Origin: Azohydromonas australica DSM 1124
GTDB taxonomy: Bacteria; Pseudomonadota; Gammaproteobacteria; Burkholderiales; Burkholderiaceae_C
Length of the DNA: 64,000 bases
NCBI RefSeq assembly: GCF_000430725.1
Contig: NZ_KE387209.1
Span: 64,415-128,414, forward strand
Reading direction: 5' to 3'
Numbering within the stretch: the stretch's first letter is position 1; the number at the start of each line of letters is the position of its first letter. The notes beneath the pieces were generated by a model that did not search any database, was not told the origin of the DNA, and worked only from the letters and a program-made list of their open reading frames with translations. Shown piece by piece: positions 51,384 through 59,870 of the stretch. Made by a program: the position numbers and the translations under genes.

Positions 51384-52316
51384 ATGAATATGAAAGTAGG
51401 CTACATCGGTCTCGGCTCCATGGGAGCCGGCATGGCGCTGAACCTGCGCAAGGCAGGGCACGACGTTGTCGTTCATGACGTTCGCAAGGAACTTGCGGAG
51501 CCCCATCTTGCCGCCGGGTCGACCTGGGCCGAAACGATCAGCGACGTTGCTCGTTCGGCGCAGGTGGTCTTCACGTCGCTGCCGGGCCCCAAGGAAATGC
51601 AGGCAGTGGCTTTCAACCAGGGAGGGCTGCTTGACGCCATGCAGCCGGGCACCGTCTGGTTCGACGTGTCGACCAACTCGCCTACCGTTGTGCGCGAGAC
51701 GGCGAAGCGCTTCGCGGAAAAAGGCATCGCCATGCTCGATGCACCGGTCAGCGGTGGGCCTGCCGGCTCGCGATCGGGCAAGCTGGCGATCTATGTCGGT
51801 GGCGATCGCGACGTTTTCGACCGGTACAAGCATGTGCTCGACGCGATCGGCGACGAGGTGATGTATGTCGGCTCAGTGGGCGCGGGCAACAGCGCGAAGC
51901 TCGTGCACAACTGCGCCAGCTTCTCGATCCGCCTGCTGATCGCTGAGGTGTTCACTCTCGGCGTCAAGGCGGGCGTCGAACCGGCCGAGCTGTGGCATGC
52001 GATGCGAATGGGGGCGGTCGGCCGCTCGCGCACCTTTGACCGCATCGGCGACCAGTACCTGCAGTCGAAGTACGACCCACCCTCCTTCACGGTCCGTCTG
52101 GCCCACAAGGACCTCACGCTTGGCCTTGAACTGGCCGAGCAACTCGGCGTGCCGATGAAGTTCACCGAGGCGGCGTTCCGTGACTTCAGCGAAGCGATCG
52201 AGCGCGGCTGGGCTGACGGCGACGCACGACTGCCCATGCAGCTCCAGAACGAGCGTGCCGACGTGACGATCAAGCTCACGGCGGAGCAGGTGAAGCAGAC
52301 GCTGGCACGCGGCTGA
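51384..52316 (+). CDS. NAD(P)-dependent beta-hydroxyacid dehydrogenase (HIBADH family)
   Basis: A 310-residue enzyme: GYIGLGSMGAGMA (coenzyme), DAPVSGGPAGSRSG (substrate), GAGNSAKLVHNCA (catalytic Lys). It is more distant from the other two intact copies; its C-terminus ends LPMQLQNERADVTIKL, the same block that survives in the remnant at 49326. It is the first gene of a block with CMD and two Bug genes, controlled by the operator just upstream. Confidence 0.92.
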   Translation: MNMKVGYIGLGSMGAGMALNLRKAGHDVVVHDVRKELAEPHLAAGSTWAETISDVARSAQVVFTSLPGPKEMQAVAFNQGGLLDAMQPGTVWFDVSTNSPTVVRETAKRFAEKGIAMLDAPVSGGPAGSRSGKLAIYVGGDRDVFDRYKHVLDAIGDEVMYVGSVGAGNSAKLVHNCASFSIRLLIAEVFTLGVKAGVEPAELWHAMRMGAVGRSRTFDRIGDQYLQSKYDPPSFTVRLAHKDLTLGLELAEQLGVPMKFTEAAFRDFSEAIERGWADGDARLPMQLQNERADVTIKLTAEQVKQTLARG

Positions 52317-52357
52317 ACCATTTTTTCCTACCTTTGCAACCTGACATGGAGAACCAC

Positions 52358-52741
52358 ATGAGCGAGAACACCAAGGAAGCCGGCCGCAAGATCATGAACG
52401 AGCTGATGGGCGACGGATACGTCGAAGGCAAGGACAAGAAACGCAACGCCTTCAATTCCGCCCTGTTCGACTACTCCGAAGAGGTCTGCTTCGGCCGAAC
52501 CTGGTCGCGCCCGGGCATCGATCGCAAGCTGCGCAGCATCCTCAACATCGCGATGCTGACCGCGCTGAACCGCCCGGCACAACTCGCACACCATGTCGAA
52601 GGCGCAATCAACAACGGTTGCACTCTCGAAGAAATTCGCGAGATCCTGCTGCACGCAGCCGTCTATTGCGGTCTGCCGTCCGCGGGCGAGGCCTTCCGCG
52701 TCGCCGAGGAAGTTCTGCGCGAGCGCAAGCTGATCAGCTGA
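52358..52741 (+). CDS. Carboxymuconolactone decarboxylase family protein
   Basis: A 127-residue AhpD-like protein (FNSALFDYSEEVCFGRTWSR, then ILNIAMLTALNRPAQLAHHVEGAINNGCTLEEIREILL). GGAG lies 6 bases before the ATG at 52358. It lacks a CxxC pair. It follows the HIBADH gene by 41 bases. The pairing CMD + HIBADH + Bug occurs twice in this window. Confidence 0.9.
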   Translation: MSENTKEAGRKIMNELMGDGYVEGKDKKRNAFNSALFDYSEEVCFGRTWSRPGIDRKLRSILNIAMLTALNRPAQLAHHVEGAINNGCTLEEIREILLHAAVYCGLPSAGEAFRVAEEVLRERKLIS

Positions 52742-52779
52742 AGCGAATCACATCGACACACGCGGAGAGGTCCCTTGCC

Positions 52780-53790
52780 ATGCGCGCACAGTTAATGCGG
52801 CCCGTTAGACGCCTTGTGCTGATAGGAACGGTTGCACTTGCATCTGTGCTTGCCATAGGCGTGGGCCTCGCCTCGGACGCTGTTGCCCAGGCCTTTCCGT
52901 CCAAGCCGCTGCTGATCGTGGTACCGGCAGCGGCCGGGGGCAACCTCGACAACGTGACGCGCAATATTGCGCAGCGCCTGCAGGAGCAGCTCGGACAGCC
53001 CGTGGTGGTTGAGAATCGTCCCGGCGGCAACTACAACATCGCTGTCGATTTCGTGGCCAAGGCACCAGCCGACGGCTACACGTACCTTGCCATCGCAGAT
53101 TCGTTTCTCTATTCACCAGCGATCGTGCGAACGGCCAGGTTCGACCCGCTGAAGGATTTCGTCGGTGTCAGCATGTACGCCTCGGTACCGCAGGTGCTGG
53201 TGGTCAATCCAGCCGTACCGGCCCAGTCCGTCAAGGAGTTGATCGCGCTGGCCAAGAAGCGCCCGGCAGAGCTCACCTACGGCTCTGCCGGGACCGGGTA
53301 CAGCGGCCACATCGCGGCAGAGCTTTTCAGCTTGCAGGCAGGCATCAGCATGACGCACGTACCCTACAAGGGCAACGCGCCGGCGCTGGTTGATGTCATT
53401 GGTGGGCGCATCTCGATGCTGTTCGATACCGTCAGCACCTCGCTACCGCACATCAAGTCCGGCGCCGTCCGGGTACTGGGTGTCACGACCTCGGCTCGCT
53501 CCCAAGTTCTTCCCGACGTGCCGACGGTCAGCGAAGCCGGCCTGCCCGGCTACGAAGCCGCGATCTTCAATGGTCTTGTCGCACGCAGCGGAACACCTCC
53601 GGCGATCCTCAAACGCCTGAACGAAGCAGTTCGCAACGTAGTCCAGCAACAGGAGCTGCACAGCCGTTTCGAGGCGCAGGGCGTTGATCTGGTCGCCAGC
53701 GAGTCGCCCGAGCAGTTCACGAACTTCCTCAAGGCGCAGTCCGAGAAGTATGTCCAGGTGGTCAGGAAGGCCAACATCCGGGCCGATTGA
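52780..53790 (+). CDS. Bug-family periplasmic receptor
   Basis: A 336-residue receptor. The signal peptide extends to about residue 35 (VLIGTVALASVLAIGVGLA, then AVAQA). Bug blocks: LLIVVPAAAGGNLDNVTRN, VVENRPGGNYNIAVDFVA, HVPYKGNAPALVDVIGG. It is cotranscribed with the CMD gene (38 bases between) and the next Bug gene (13 bases). Confidence 0.9.
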   Translation: MRAQLMRPVRRLVLIGTVALASVLAIGVGLASDAVAQAFPSKPLLIVVPAAAGGNLDNVTRNIAQRLQEQLGQPVVVENRPGGNYNIAVDFVAKAPADGYTYLAIADSFLYSPAIVRTARFDPLKDFVGVSMYASVPQVLVVNPAVPAQSVKELIALAKKRPAELTYGSAGTGYSGHIAAELFSLQAGISMTHVPYKGNAPALVDVIGGRISMLFDTVSTSLPHIKSGAVRVLGVTTSARSQVLPDVPTVSEAGLPGYEAAIFNGLVARSGTPPAILKRLNEAVRNVVQQQELHSRFEAQGVDLVASESPEQFTNFLKAQSEKYVQVVRKANIRAD

Positions 53791-53803
53791 ACACGAGGTC
53801 CCC

Positions 53804-54841
53804 ATGTGCATAACAGGTGTCATGCAAGGCATCGGCCGGAACACCATGATCCGAGGTCAGCGATCAATGCGGTCTGTCTTGAGCCTGCTCATGACCGCTG
53901 CGACGTCGCTGGCGGCGGCCCAGCATGTGCCCGCCCTGGACTATCCGAACAAGCCAATCAAGCTCATTCTGCCGACCACACCGGCCGGCAGCGTGGACAC
54001 CGGCGCACGCCTGCTGGCCGACAAGCTCAGGGAGCGCCTTGGCAAGCCGGTCATCGTCGAGAACCGACCCGGTGCCAACACGATCATCGGAACCAACGCC
54101 GTCGCCAAGGCACAGCCCGATGGCTACACCCTGTTGTTCGTCTCGAGCTCGCACGTGCTGGTGCCCCTGGTCGCATCCAAGCTGCCCTACGACCCGATCA
54201 AGGACTTTGCCCCTGTGGGAACAGTGGCCTACACGCCCTTCGTAATGGTGACACATCCGTCGCTTCCGGTGAGCTCGGTGCGGCAGTTCATCACATACGC
54301 CCAGTCAAGGCCCGGCGAACTGAACTACGGCTCCTCCGGCGTAGGCCTGGGATCCCATATCGCGGGCGAAGTGTTCAGCGCCATGACCAAGGTGCGCATG
54401 CAGCACATCCCCTACAAGGGCGGTGGACAGGTCATGGCGGAGCTCATTGGCGGACAGGTGCAGGTCTCCTGGAATTCGGTCAGCGCCGTGGCACCGCATG
54501 TCAGGAGCGGGAAGCTCAAGGCGCTGGCAGTGTCCGCCGAGAGCCGTGTGGCCGCCCTGCCTGAGGTCCCGACCTTCGGCGAAGCGGGCCTTGCGGACTA
54601 CCAGGAGAGGGCCTGGCTGGGCCTCTTTGCGCCCGCAGGCACTCCGAAACCCATTATCGACAAGCTGTCGGCGGAGATGACCGCGATCCTGAGCACACCC
54701 GGCATCAGGAACGCCCTCGAGGCACAGGGCCTGGTGCCGTTCATATCCACGCCCGAACAGTTCACGGCGCTGATCAAGAAGGAAACGGACGGTCTGGCGC
54801 CCATTGTGAAGGCGGCCAACATCCGCCTCGACAGCAACTAG
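53804..54841 (+). CDS. Bug-family periplasmic receptor
   Basis: A receptor of 345 residues from the ATG at 53804 (GAGG 7 bases upstream); the ATG at 53846 would give 331 residues and a more usual signal peptide (MRSVLSLLMTAATSLAAAQ follows). Bug blocks: IKLILPTTPAGSVDTGARL, VENRPGANTIIGTNAVA, HIPYKGGGQVMAELIGG. Two receptors in tandem suggest two related substrates, or one for sensing and one for transport. Confidence 0.88.
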   Translation: MCITGVMQGIGRNTMIRGQRSMRSVLSLLMTAATSLAAAQHVPALDYPNKPIKLILPTTPAGSVDTGARLLADKLRERLGKPVIVENRPGANTIIGTNAVAKAQPDGYTLLFVSSSHVLVPLVASKLPYDPIKDFAPVGTVAYTPFVMVTHPSLPVSSVRQFITYAQSRPGELNYGSSGVGLGSHIAGEVFSAMTKVRMQHIPYKGGGQVMAELIGGQVQVSWNSVSAVAPHVRSGKLKALAVSAESRVAALPEVPTFGEAGLADYQERAWLGLFAPAGTPKPIIDKLSAEMTAILSTPGIRNALEAQGLVPFISTPEQFTALIKKETDGLAPIVKAANIRLDSN

Positions 54842-54900
54842 CCGAATGCGGTGCGAGCCGGCATCGCAGCGGCGTCTTCATCTATCTCCAAGGGGACATC

Positions 54901-55359
54901 ATGGCAACCAATCTGATTGTCAACGGACAGCGCAAGTCGGTCGACGCCGACGCGGACACGCCTTTGCTTTGGGTCCTGCGTGACCACCTCGGCATGACGG
55001 GCACGAAGTTCGGCTGCGGCATTGCGCAATGTGGTGCTTGCACCGTGCACATCGACAAGACCGCCGTGCGTTCATGCCAGGTGCCGCTGCAAGCGGTGGC
55101 GAACAAGCAGATCACCACCATCGAGGGGCTGTCGACAGACGGCTCGCATGCGCTGCAGAAGGTGTGGGTCGAGAACAACGTGGCCCAGTGTGGCTACTGC
55201 CAGTCCGGAATGCTGATGGCCGCCGCGGCGCTTCTGCGCAGCAATCCGCGGCCGACCGACGCCGACATTGACGCCCATGTGAGCAACATTTGTCGCTGCG
55301 GAACTTACCCGCGCGTGCGGGCCGCCATCCACAAGGCTGCACAGTCAATCAAAGCTTGA
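54901..55359 (+). CDS. iorA: 2Fe-2S subunit of a molybdenum hydroxylase (IorA-like)
   Basis: A 152-residue iron-sulfur subunit. The plant-type cluster is GCGIAQCGACTVH with RSCQ, and the second cluster is CGYCQSGM with CRCGTYPR. It shuttles electrons from the molybdenum subunit encoded next. Related enzymes oxidise isoquinoline or aldehydes. The intact gene corresponds to the truncated copy at 26688. AAGGGGA precedes the ATG. Confidence 0.93.
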   Translation: MATNLIVNGQRKSVDADADTPLLWVLRDHLGMTGTKFGCGIAQCGACTVHIDKTAVRSCQVPLQAVANKQITTIEGLSTDGSHALQKVWVENNVAQCGYCQSGMLMAAAALLRSNPRPTDADIDAHVSNICRCGTYPRVRAAIHKAAQSIKA

Positions 55360-55370
55360 AGAGGAAAAAC

Positions 55371-57638
55371 ATGGGACACAACCGGAGACAGTTCCTGATC
55401 AGTGCAGCTGCGGTAGGCGGTGGCATGGCACTGGGCATCACCTGGTCCGCCGAGGCATCAGCCGCAGTCGGCTCCGTGAATCCTCAGCCGTGGGGTGGCC
55501 AGCCACGTGCCGCCAACACCACCGAGTATTCACCTTGGCTCACTATCGGACGCGATGGCCTCGTCACCGTACGCGTAACCGCGCCCGACCTCGGTAATGG
55601 CGTGATGACGCAGCAACTGATGACGGTGGCGGAAGAGCTGTATTGCGACTGGAACAAGCTGCGGGCCGAGTACGCTCCAGCCAATCGCAATTTCGTCGAA
55701 GGGCATGTCTATTCCAAGGAGATTGGTTACCTGACCTACTTCGGCCGCTCCACTGCGCCCAAGCGGATGGAGATCTTGCTGCAGGTCGCTGCCAGCGCGC
55801 GCGAGCGCCTGATGGCAGCCGCAGCTCGGACCTGGGGGGTGCCGCGTTCCGAGTTGCAAGTCAGGGATGGCGTCATCACGCATGTAAGCAGCAGGCGCAA
55901 GGCCAGCTTCGGCGAACTGGCGGAGACGGCAGCCACCATCCAACTCGATGCGGAGCCAACGCCCAAGCCGCACAAGGACTGGTGGTTCCTGGGCAAGGCC
56001 AGCCCGATCAAGGTGCAGCAACCCCAGATCGTCACTGGCAAAGCGGTCTACGGGATCGATGTGACCTTGCCCGACATGGTCTACGCCGCGCTGATGCAGT
56101 CGCCAGTGCAGGGTGGAAAGCTCAAGAGCTACGATTTCGAGAAGGTCCGCGGCATGCCTGGCGTGCTCGGTGTCGCGGTGGTCGATCCCACCGAGCCAAG
56201 GCCACAGGTGGATCCCAAGCTGCTGCCGTTCCCGGTCGGCCAGTCTGCCCCTCAGAGCGCTATCGCCGTGATCGCGGAGCACTACTGGCAGGCACGAAAG
56301 GCGCTGGAAGCGATGCCTGTGCAATGGGATGACGGCCCCGGCGCGCAATGGAAGACGCAGGACCAGATAGACAAGGCCCTGAACAGCGCCATCGAACAGG
56401 AAGGCGAGAAGACCGAGGTCAGCCGGGGCAATGCATTGGAGGCGCTGGAGAAATCAGCCAGGACCGTCGAGGCCGTTTACCACGCGCCGTTCGCTGACCA
56501 CGTGACGATGGAGCCGCTCAACGGCACCGCGCTCGTCACGCCCGAGCGCGTTGACGTCTGGCATCCCACCCAGCAAGCGCAGCAGGGCCACATGATCGCG
56601 GCCCAGGAAACCGGGGTGCCGCCGGAGAAGGTCTTCATCCACCAGACTTTTGTCGGCGGGGGCTTCGGCCGCCGTGCGTACGGCAATGACCTGCGCATGG
56701 TGGTCGCGGTGGCGAAGAAGTATCCCGGCCGGCCGGTCAAGGTGATCTGGTCGCGCGAGGAGACGATGCGCCAGGGCCGCTATCGCCCCATCGAAACCGT
56801 CAAGCTGCGCGCAGGGCTGGACTCGAATGGTCTTCCATCAGCATTCCACGTGCGCGTGGCCGGTTCGCCTGGTTTTTACGTGCGCTACCTCAGCGATGGT
56901 CCGCTTTCCTCCGGCCTGGTCGACAACGTGCAAGTCGAGTCGCGGGTGGTGCCGCTGCACGTGATGGGCGGTCCCTACCGCGGACCCGGCATGAACGTCA
57001 ACGCGTTTGCCACCGAGACCTTCATCGACGAGTGCGCCGTGGCTGCCGGCGTGGACCCGCTGGAATACCGGCTCAAGCTGTTCTCGAAGTGGCCCGATCC
57101 AGGCTGGACGCAGTGCCTGAAGGAAGTGGCGACCAAGGCGAAATGGGGGCGCAAGCTGCCAGTGGGTTGGGGCCAGGGCATTGCCATCGCCAACTGGGGC
57201 ATGGGGGGCAAGCCACAGGCCGGCGTGACGCTGGCAGCCGTCGTGACCGTCGAGGTGAGCAAGCAGGGCCTGGTCCGCGTCGACTCGATCGACATTGCAC
57301 TCGACCCAGGTCGTGTCGGGTACCCGGACGGCATCGTCTCCCAGATGGAAGGCGGCGCCATCTTCGCGCTCAACTCGGCGCTCAACGAGCGACTCACCGT
57401 CCAGGACGGGCGCATCGTCGAGGGCAACTACCACGAGTACCCGATGCTGCGGATCGCTGACGCCCCGAGGCGCATCAACGTGCATTTTGGGGGCGTTTCC
57501 GGTCATGAGCGCATGGCAGAGATCGGAGAGTCCCCGATGGGAGCCGTTCCCCCGGCCCTGGGCAACGCGATCTTCGCTGCGACCGGCAAGCGCCTGCGCT
57601 CCATGCCGTTCCGCATGCACGACCTCAGTTGGTCATGA
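55371..57638 (+). CDS. iorB: Molybdopterin-binding subunit of a molybdenum hydroxylase (IorB-like)
   Basis: A 755-residue large subunit. It has a twin-arginine signal (RRQFLISAAAVGGGMA), so the enzyme is probably exported as a complex with the small subunit. Family blocks: TVRVTAPDLGNGVMTQQLM, HQTFVGGGFGRRAYGND, VMGGPYRGPGMNVNAFATE, and the C-terminal GESPMGAVPPALGNAIF with the likely catalytic Glu. Subunits of this two-part type (no FAD subunit) pass electrons to cytochrome c, which fits the cytochrome gene at 59398. The start lies 12 bases after iorA, with GAGG as ribosome binding site. Confidence 0.93.
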   Translation: MGHNRRQFLISAAAVGGGMALGITWSAEASAAVGSVNPQPWGGQPRAANTTEYSPWLTIGRDGLVTVRVTAPDLGNGVMTQQLMTVAEELYCDWNKLRAEYAPANRNFVEGHVYSKEIGYLTYFGRSTAPKRMEILLQVAASARERLMAAAARTWGVPRSELQVRDGVITHVSSRRKASFGELAETAATIQLDAEPTPKPHKDWWFLGKASPIKVQQPQIVTGKAVYGIDVTLPDMVYAALMQSPVQGGKLKSYDFEKVRGMPGVLGVAVVDPTEPRPQVDPKLLPFPVGQSAPQSAIAVIAEHYWQARKALEAMPVQWDDGPGAQWKTQDQIDKALNSAIEQEGEKTEVSRGNALEALEKSARTVEAVYHAPFADHVTMEPLNGTALVTPERVDVWHPTQQAQQGHMIAAQETGVPPEKVFIHQTFVGGGFGRRAYGNDLRMVVAVAKKYPGRPVKVIWSREETMRQGRYRPIETVKLRAGLDSNGLPSAFHVRVAGSPGFYVRYLSDGPLSSGLVDNVQVESRVVPLHVMGGPYRGPGMNVNAFATETFIDECAVAAGVDPLEYRLKLFSKWPDPGWTQCLKEVATKAKWGRKLPVGWGQGIAIANWGMGGKPQAGVTLAAVVTVEVSKQGLVRVDSIDIALDPGRVGYPDGIVSQMEGGAIFALNSALNERLTVQDGRIVEGNYHEYPMLRIADAPRRINVHFGGVSGHERMAEIGESPMGAVPPALGNAIFAATGKRLRSMPFRMHDLSWS

Positions 57639-57700
57639 GGCAAACAGAGCAGTCCGCACCCTCCACCACACTATTCAGAAGCACCATTCCAAGACACCGT

Positions 57701-59380
57701 ATGAAGTTCATCTCCCACCTCCCGGTGGCGGCATGCGCCGCCCTGCTCCTGGCAACGACGGCCCACGCCCAGTCCGACGAAGACCTCAAGCGCGACGGTG
57801 GAGGCGCCAACGTCCTGACCTATGGCATGGGCTATGGCCAGCAACGCTACTCGACGCTTGACCAGATCAACAAGCGCAACGTCGGCAAGCTCAAGGCGGC
57901 TTGGTCACTTTCGCTCGAGAACGACTTCGGCGAGCAGGCGCAGCCGATCGTGCAGGACGGCGTCATGTACGTGAGCAATCCCAAGTGGACTGTCGCGATT
58001 GACGCCGTGACGGGCAAGCAGCTGTGGCGTACCGCATCGGAATTCGATGCCGATACTGCGCGCGTGGTGTGCTGCGGTGTTTCCAACCGAGGGGTCGCGC
58101 TGTACAAGGACATGGTGCTGCGCGGGACCCTGGATGCCCATCTTGAGGCCCTGGACAAGAAGACGGGCAAGCGGATCTGGAAGACCAAGGTCGTCGACTG
58201 GAAGGAAGGCTACTCGATCACCGGCGCGCCCGTGGTAGCCAACGGCGTCCTGATCACCGGCATCTCGGGTGGCGAGTTCGGTGTCCGCGGGTTCCTGGCC
58301 GGCTTCGATCCGGCAACGGGCAAGGAGCTCTGGCGTCGCCACACCACGGCTGCACCGGAGGAAAAGGGTGGTGAGACCTGGGGTGTCGAAGGTGCCTACA
58401 AGACCGGTGGCGCATCCACCTGGATCACCGGTTCGTACGACCCGGACCTGGACCTGGTGTACTGGGGCACCGGCAACGCAGCCCCCTGGAACCCCAAGCA
58501 ACGGGGAGGCGACAGCCTCTTCACCTGCTCGGTGATCGCGGTACGGCCCACAACCGGTGAGCTGGTCTGGCACTACCAGTTCACGCCCGCAGAGCTGTAT
58601 GACTACGACGCGGTGGGCGAGATGATCCTGGGCGATCTTCCGATCGACGGGAAGAAGCACAAGGTAGTGATGCAGCTCAACAAGAACGGCTTTGCCTATG
58701 TGCTCGACCGGGCCAATGGCAAGCTGCTGGCGGCCAATCCGTTCGGCCGCGTCAATTGGGCCAGCAAGATCGATCTCCAGACCGGCCGGCCCGTGGAGTC
58801 CGAAGTCACCAAGGCAGTGCTTGCGGGCGAGAGTCCCAAGGTCTGGCCGAGTGCGATCGGCGTGAAGCCATGGGCGCACGCGGCGTTCGACCCGAACAAG
58901 CGCGTGCTCTATGCCAACACCGTCAACATGTGGATGACGTACAACATTGGCGGCGTGACGGGTGAACACAAGCCCGGCCAGCGCTGGACGGGTTACCGGG
59001 ATCTGAGCATGGAGAAGGAGCCGGGAGAGCCGTGGGGCTACATGGAAGCGATCGACCCGTTGAGCGGCAAGCCCAAGTGGAGGGTGCCGCTTGAGGACCA
59101 GACGCACTGGTCGTCGATGATGGCAACGGCCGGTGGACTGGTCTTCACGGGGCGCGAGACCGGCGAGTTCATCGCACTGGATGCCGACACCGGAAAGCAG
59201 CTCTGGCAGTTCACCACCTCCTCCGGGATCAACGCCAACCCCGTCACCTGGAGCTACAAGGGCAAGCAGTACGTGACCGTGCTCTCGGGGATCGGCGGCG
59301 TCGGCGCCCGTCGAAACGGCGACGTCGTCAAGAACGTCCCCAAGGGCGGTTCGGTGTGGACTTTCGCGCTGCAAGACTGA
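57701..59380 (+). CDS. PQQ-dependent alcohol dehydrogenase (quinoprotein), DYD type
   Basis: A 559-residue periplasmic quinoprotein with a signal peptide (KFISHLPVAACAALLLATTAHA). Beta-propeller repeats such as GKQLWRT and GKELWRR are spread through it. The adjacent cysteines C124-C125 (RVVCCGVSN) form the disulfide typical of the family. D301 of LYDYDAVGE is the catalytic Asp, and D303 is the extra Asp that marks lanthanide-dependent enzymes (DYD). It probably oxidises a primary alcohol and passes electrons to the cytochrome encoded next. Confidence 0.92.
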   Translation: MKFISHLPVAACAALLLATTAHAQSDEDLKRDGGGANVLTYGMGYGQQRYSTLDQINKRNVGKLKAAWSLSLENDFGEQAQPIVQDGVMYVSNPKWTVAIDAVTGKQLWRTASEFDADTARVVCCGVSNRGVALYKDMVLRGTLDAHLEALDKKTGKRIWKTKVVDWKEGYSITGAPVVANGVLITGISGGEFGVRGFLAGFDPATGKELWRRHTTAAPEEKGGETWGVEGAYKTGGASTWITGSYDPDLDLVYWGTGNAAPWNPKQRGGDSLFTCSVIAVRPTTGELVWHYQFTPAELYDYDAVGEMILGDLPIDGKKHKVVMQLNKNGFAYVLDRANGKLLAANPFGRVNWASKIDLQTGRPVESEVTKAVLAGESPKVWPSAIGVKPWAHAAFDPNKRVLYANTVNMWMTYNIGGVTGEHKPGQRWTGYRDLSMEKEPGEPWGYMEAIDPLSGKPKWRVPLEDQTHWSSMMATAGGLVFTGRETGEFIALDADTGKQLWQFTTSSGINANPVTWSYKGKQYVTVLSGIGGVGARRNGDVVKNVPKGGSVWTFALQD

Positions 59381-59397
59381 GCCTGCCCACGATCACC

Positions 59398-59742
59398 ATG
59401 AACATGCACGTCTTCCCGCATTTCCTTCGCTGCCTGGTGGCCGGCGCCAGCGTATGGGCATGCACGGCGTACGGGCAACCCGCCGGCACGTCGTTCCCCG
59501 CGGAACACATTGCTTTGGGGGCCAAGCTCTACGCCGACAACTGCGAGTCATGCCACGGGCCCCGCATGAAAGCACCGGGCGGTGAGGTCTTCGACCTGCG
59601 CACCTTTCCGGCGGACCAGCGCAGCCGCTTTGTCGAGTCGGTCAGCAACGGCAAAAGAAACATGCCCCCGTGGCGCAGTTTGTTGAGCCAGGAGGAGATC
59701 GGCTTCCTGTTCGCGTACGTCGTGGCCGGCGAACGGCCATGA
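59398..59742 (+). CDS. Periplasmic monoheme cytochrome c
   Basis: A 114-residue cytochrome with a signal peptide (FLRCLVAGASVWACTAYG). The heme site is NCESCHGP, and the axial Met is probably in KRNMPPWRS. Directly downstream of the PQQ dehydrogenase gene (17 bases), it is the likely electron acceptor. ATGs at 59398 and 59404 are both possible. Confidence 0.88.
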   Translation: MNMHVFPHFLRCLVAGASVWACTAYGQPAGTSFPAEHIALGAKLYADNCESCHGPRMKAPGGEVFDLRTFPADQRSRFVESVSNGKRNMPPWRSLLSQEEIGFLFAYVVAGERP

Positions 59743-59782
59743 ATCCCAAGCGGCCGATGAGCGGTACAGCTTGATCCCACTC

Positions 59783-59807
59783 GCCCGCACAGATCATCTG
59801 GGCGGGC
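59783..59807. terminator. Hairpin between convergent operons
   Basis: GCCCGC.CAGAT-C-ATCTG.GCGGGC is an almost perfect 25-base palindrome (one mismatched pair) between the cytochrome gene and soxA, which converge. It probably acts as a bidirectional terminator; it has no T run on either side. Confidence 0.6.
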
Positions 59808-59870
59808 CATCGAGGATAGCCAGGCAGCACCCCCACTGCCCGGCCCTTGACCGCCGTCGTCTGCTCTACG

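Noticed and set aside
57905..59374. Long minus strand frame opposite the PQQ dehydrogenase
   Set aside because: His/Arg/Gly-rich antisense reading; no start signal or motif.
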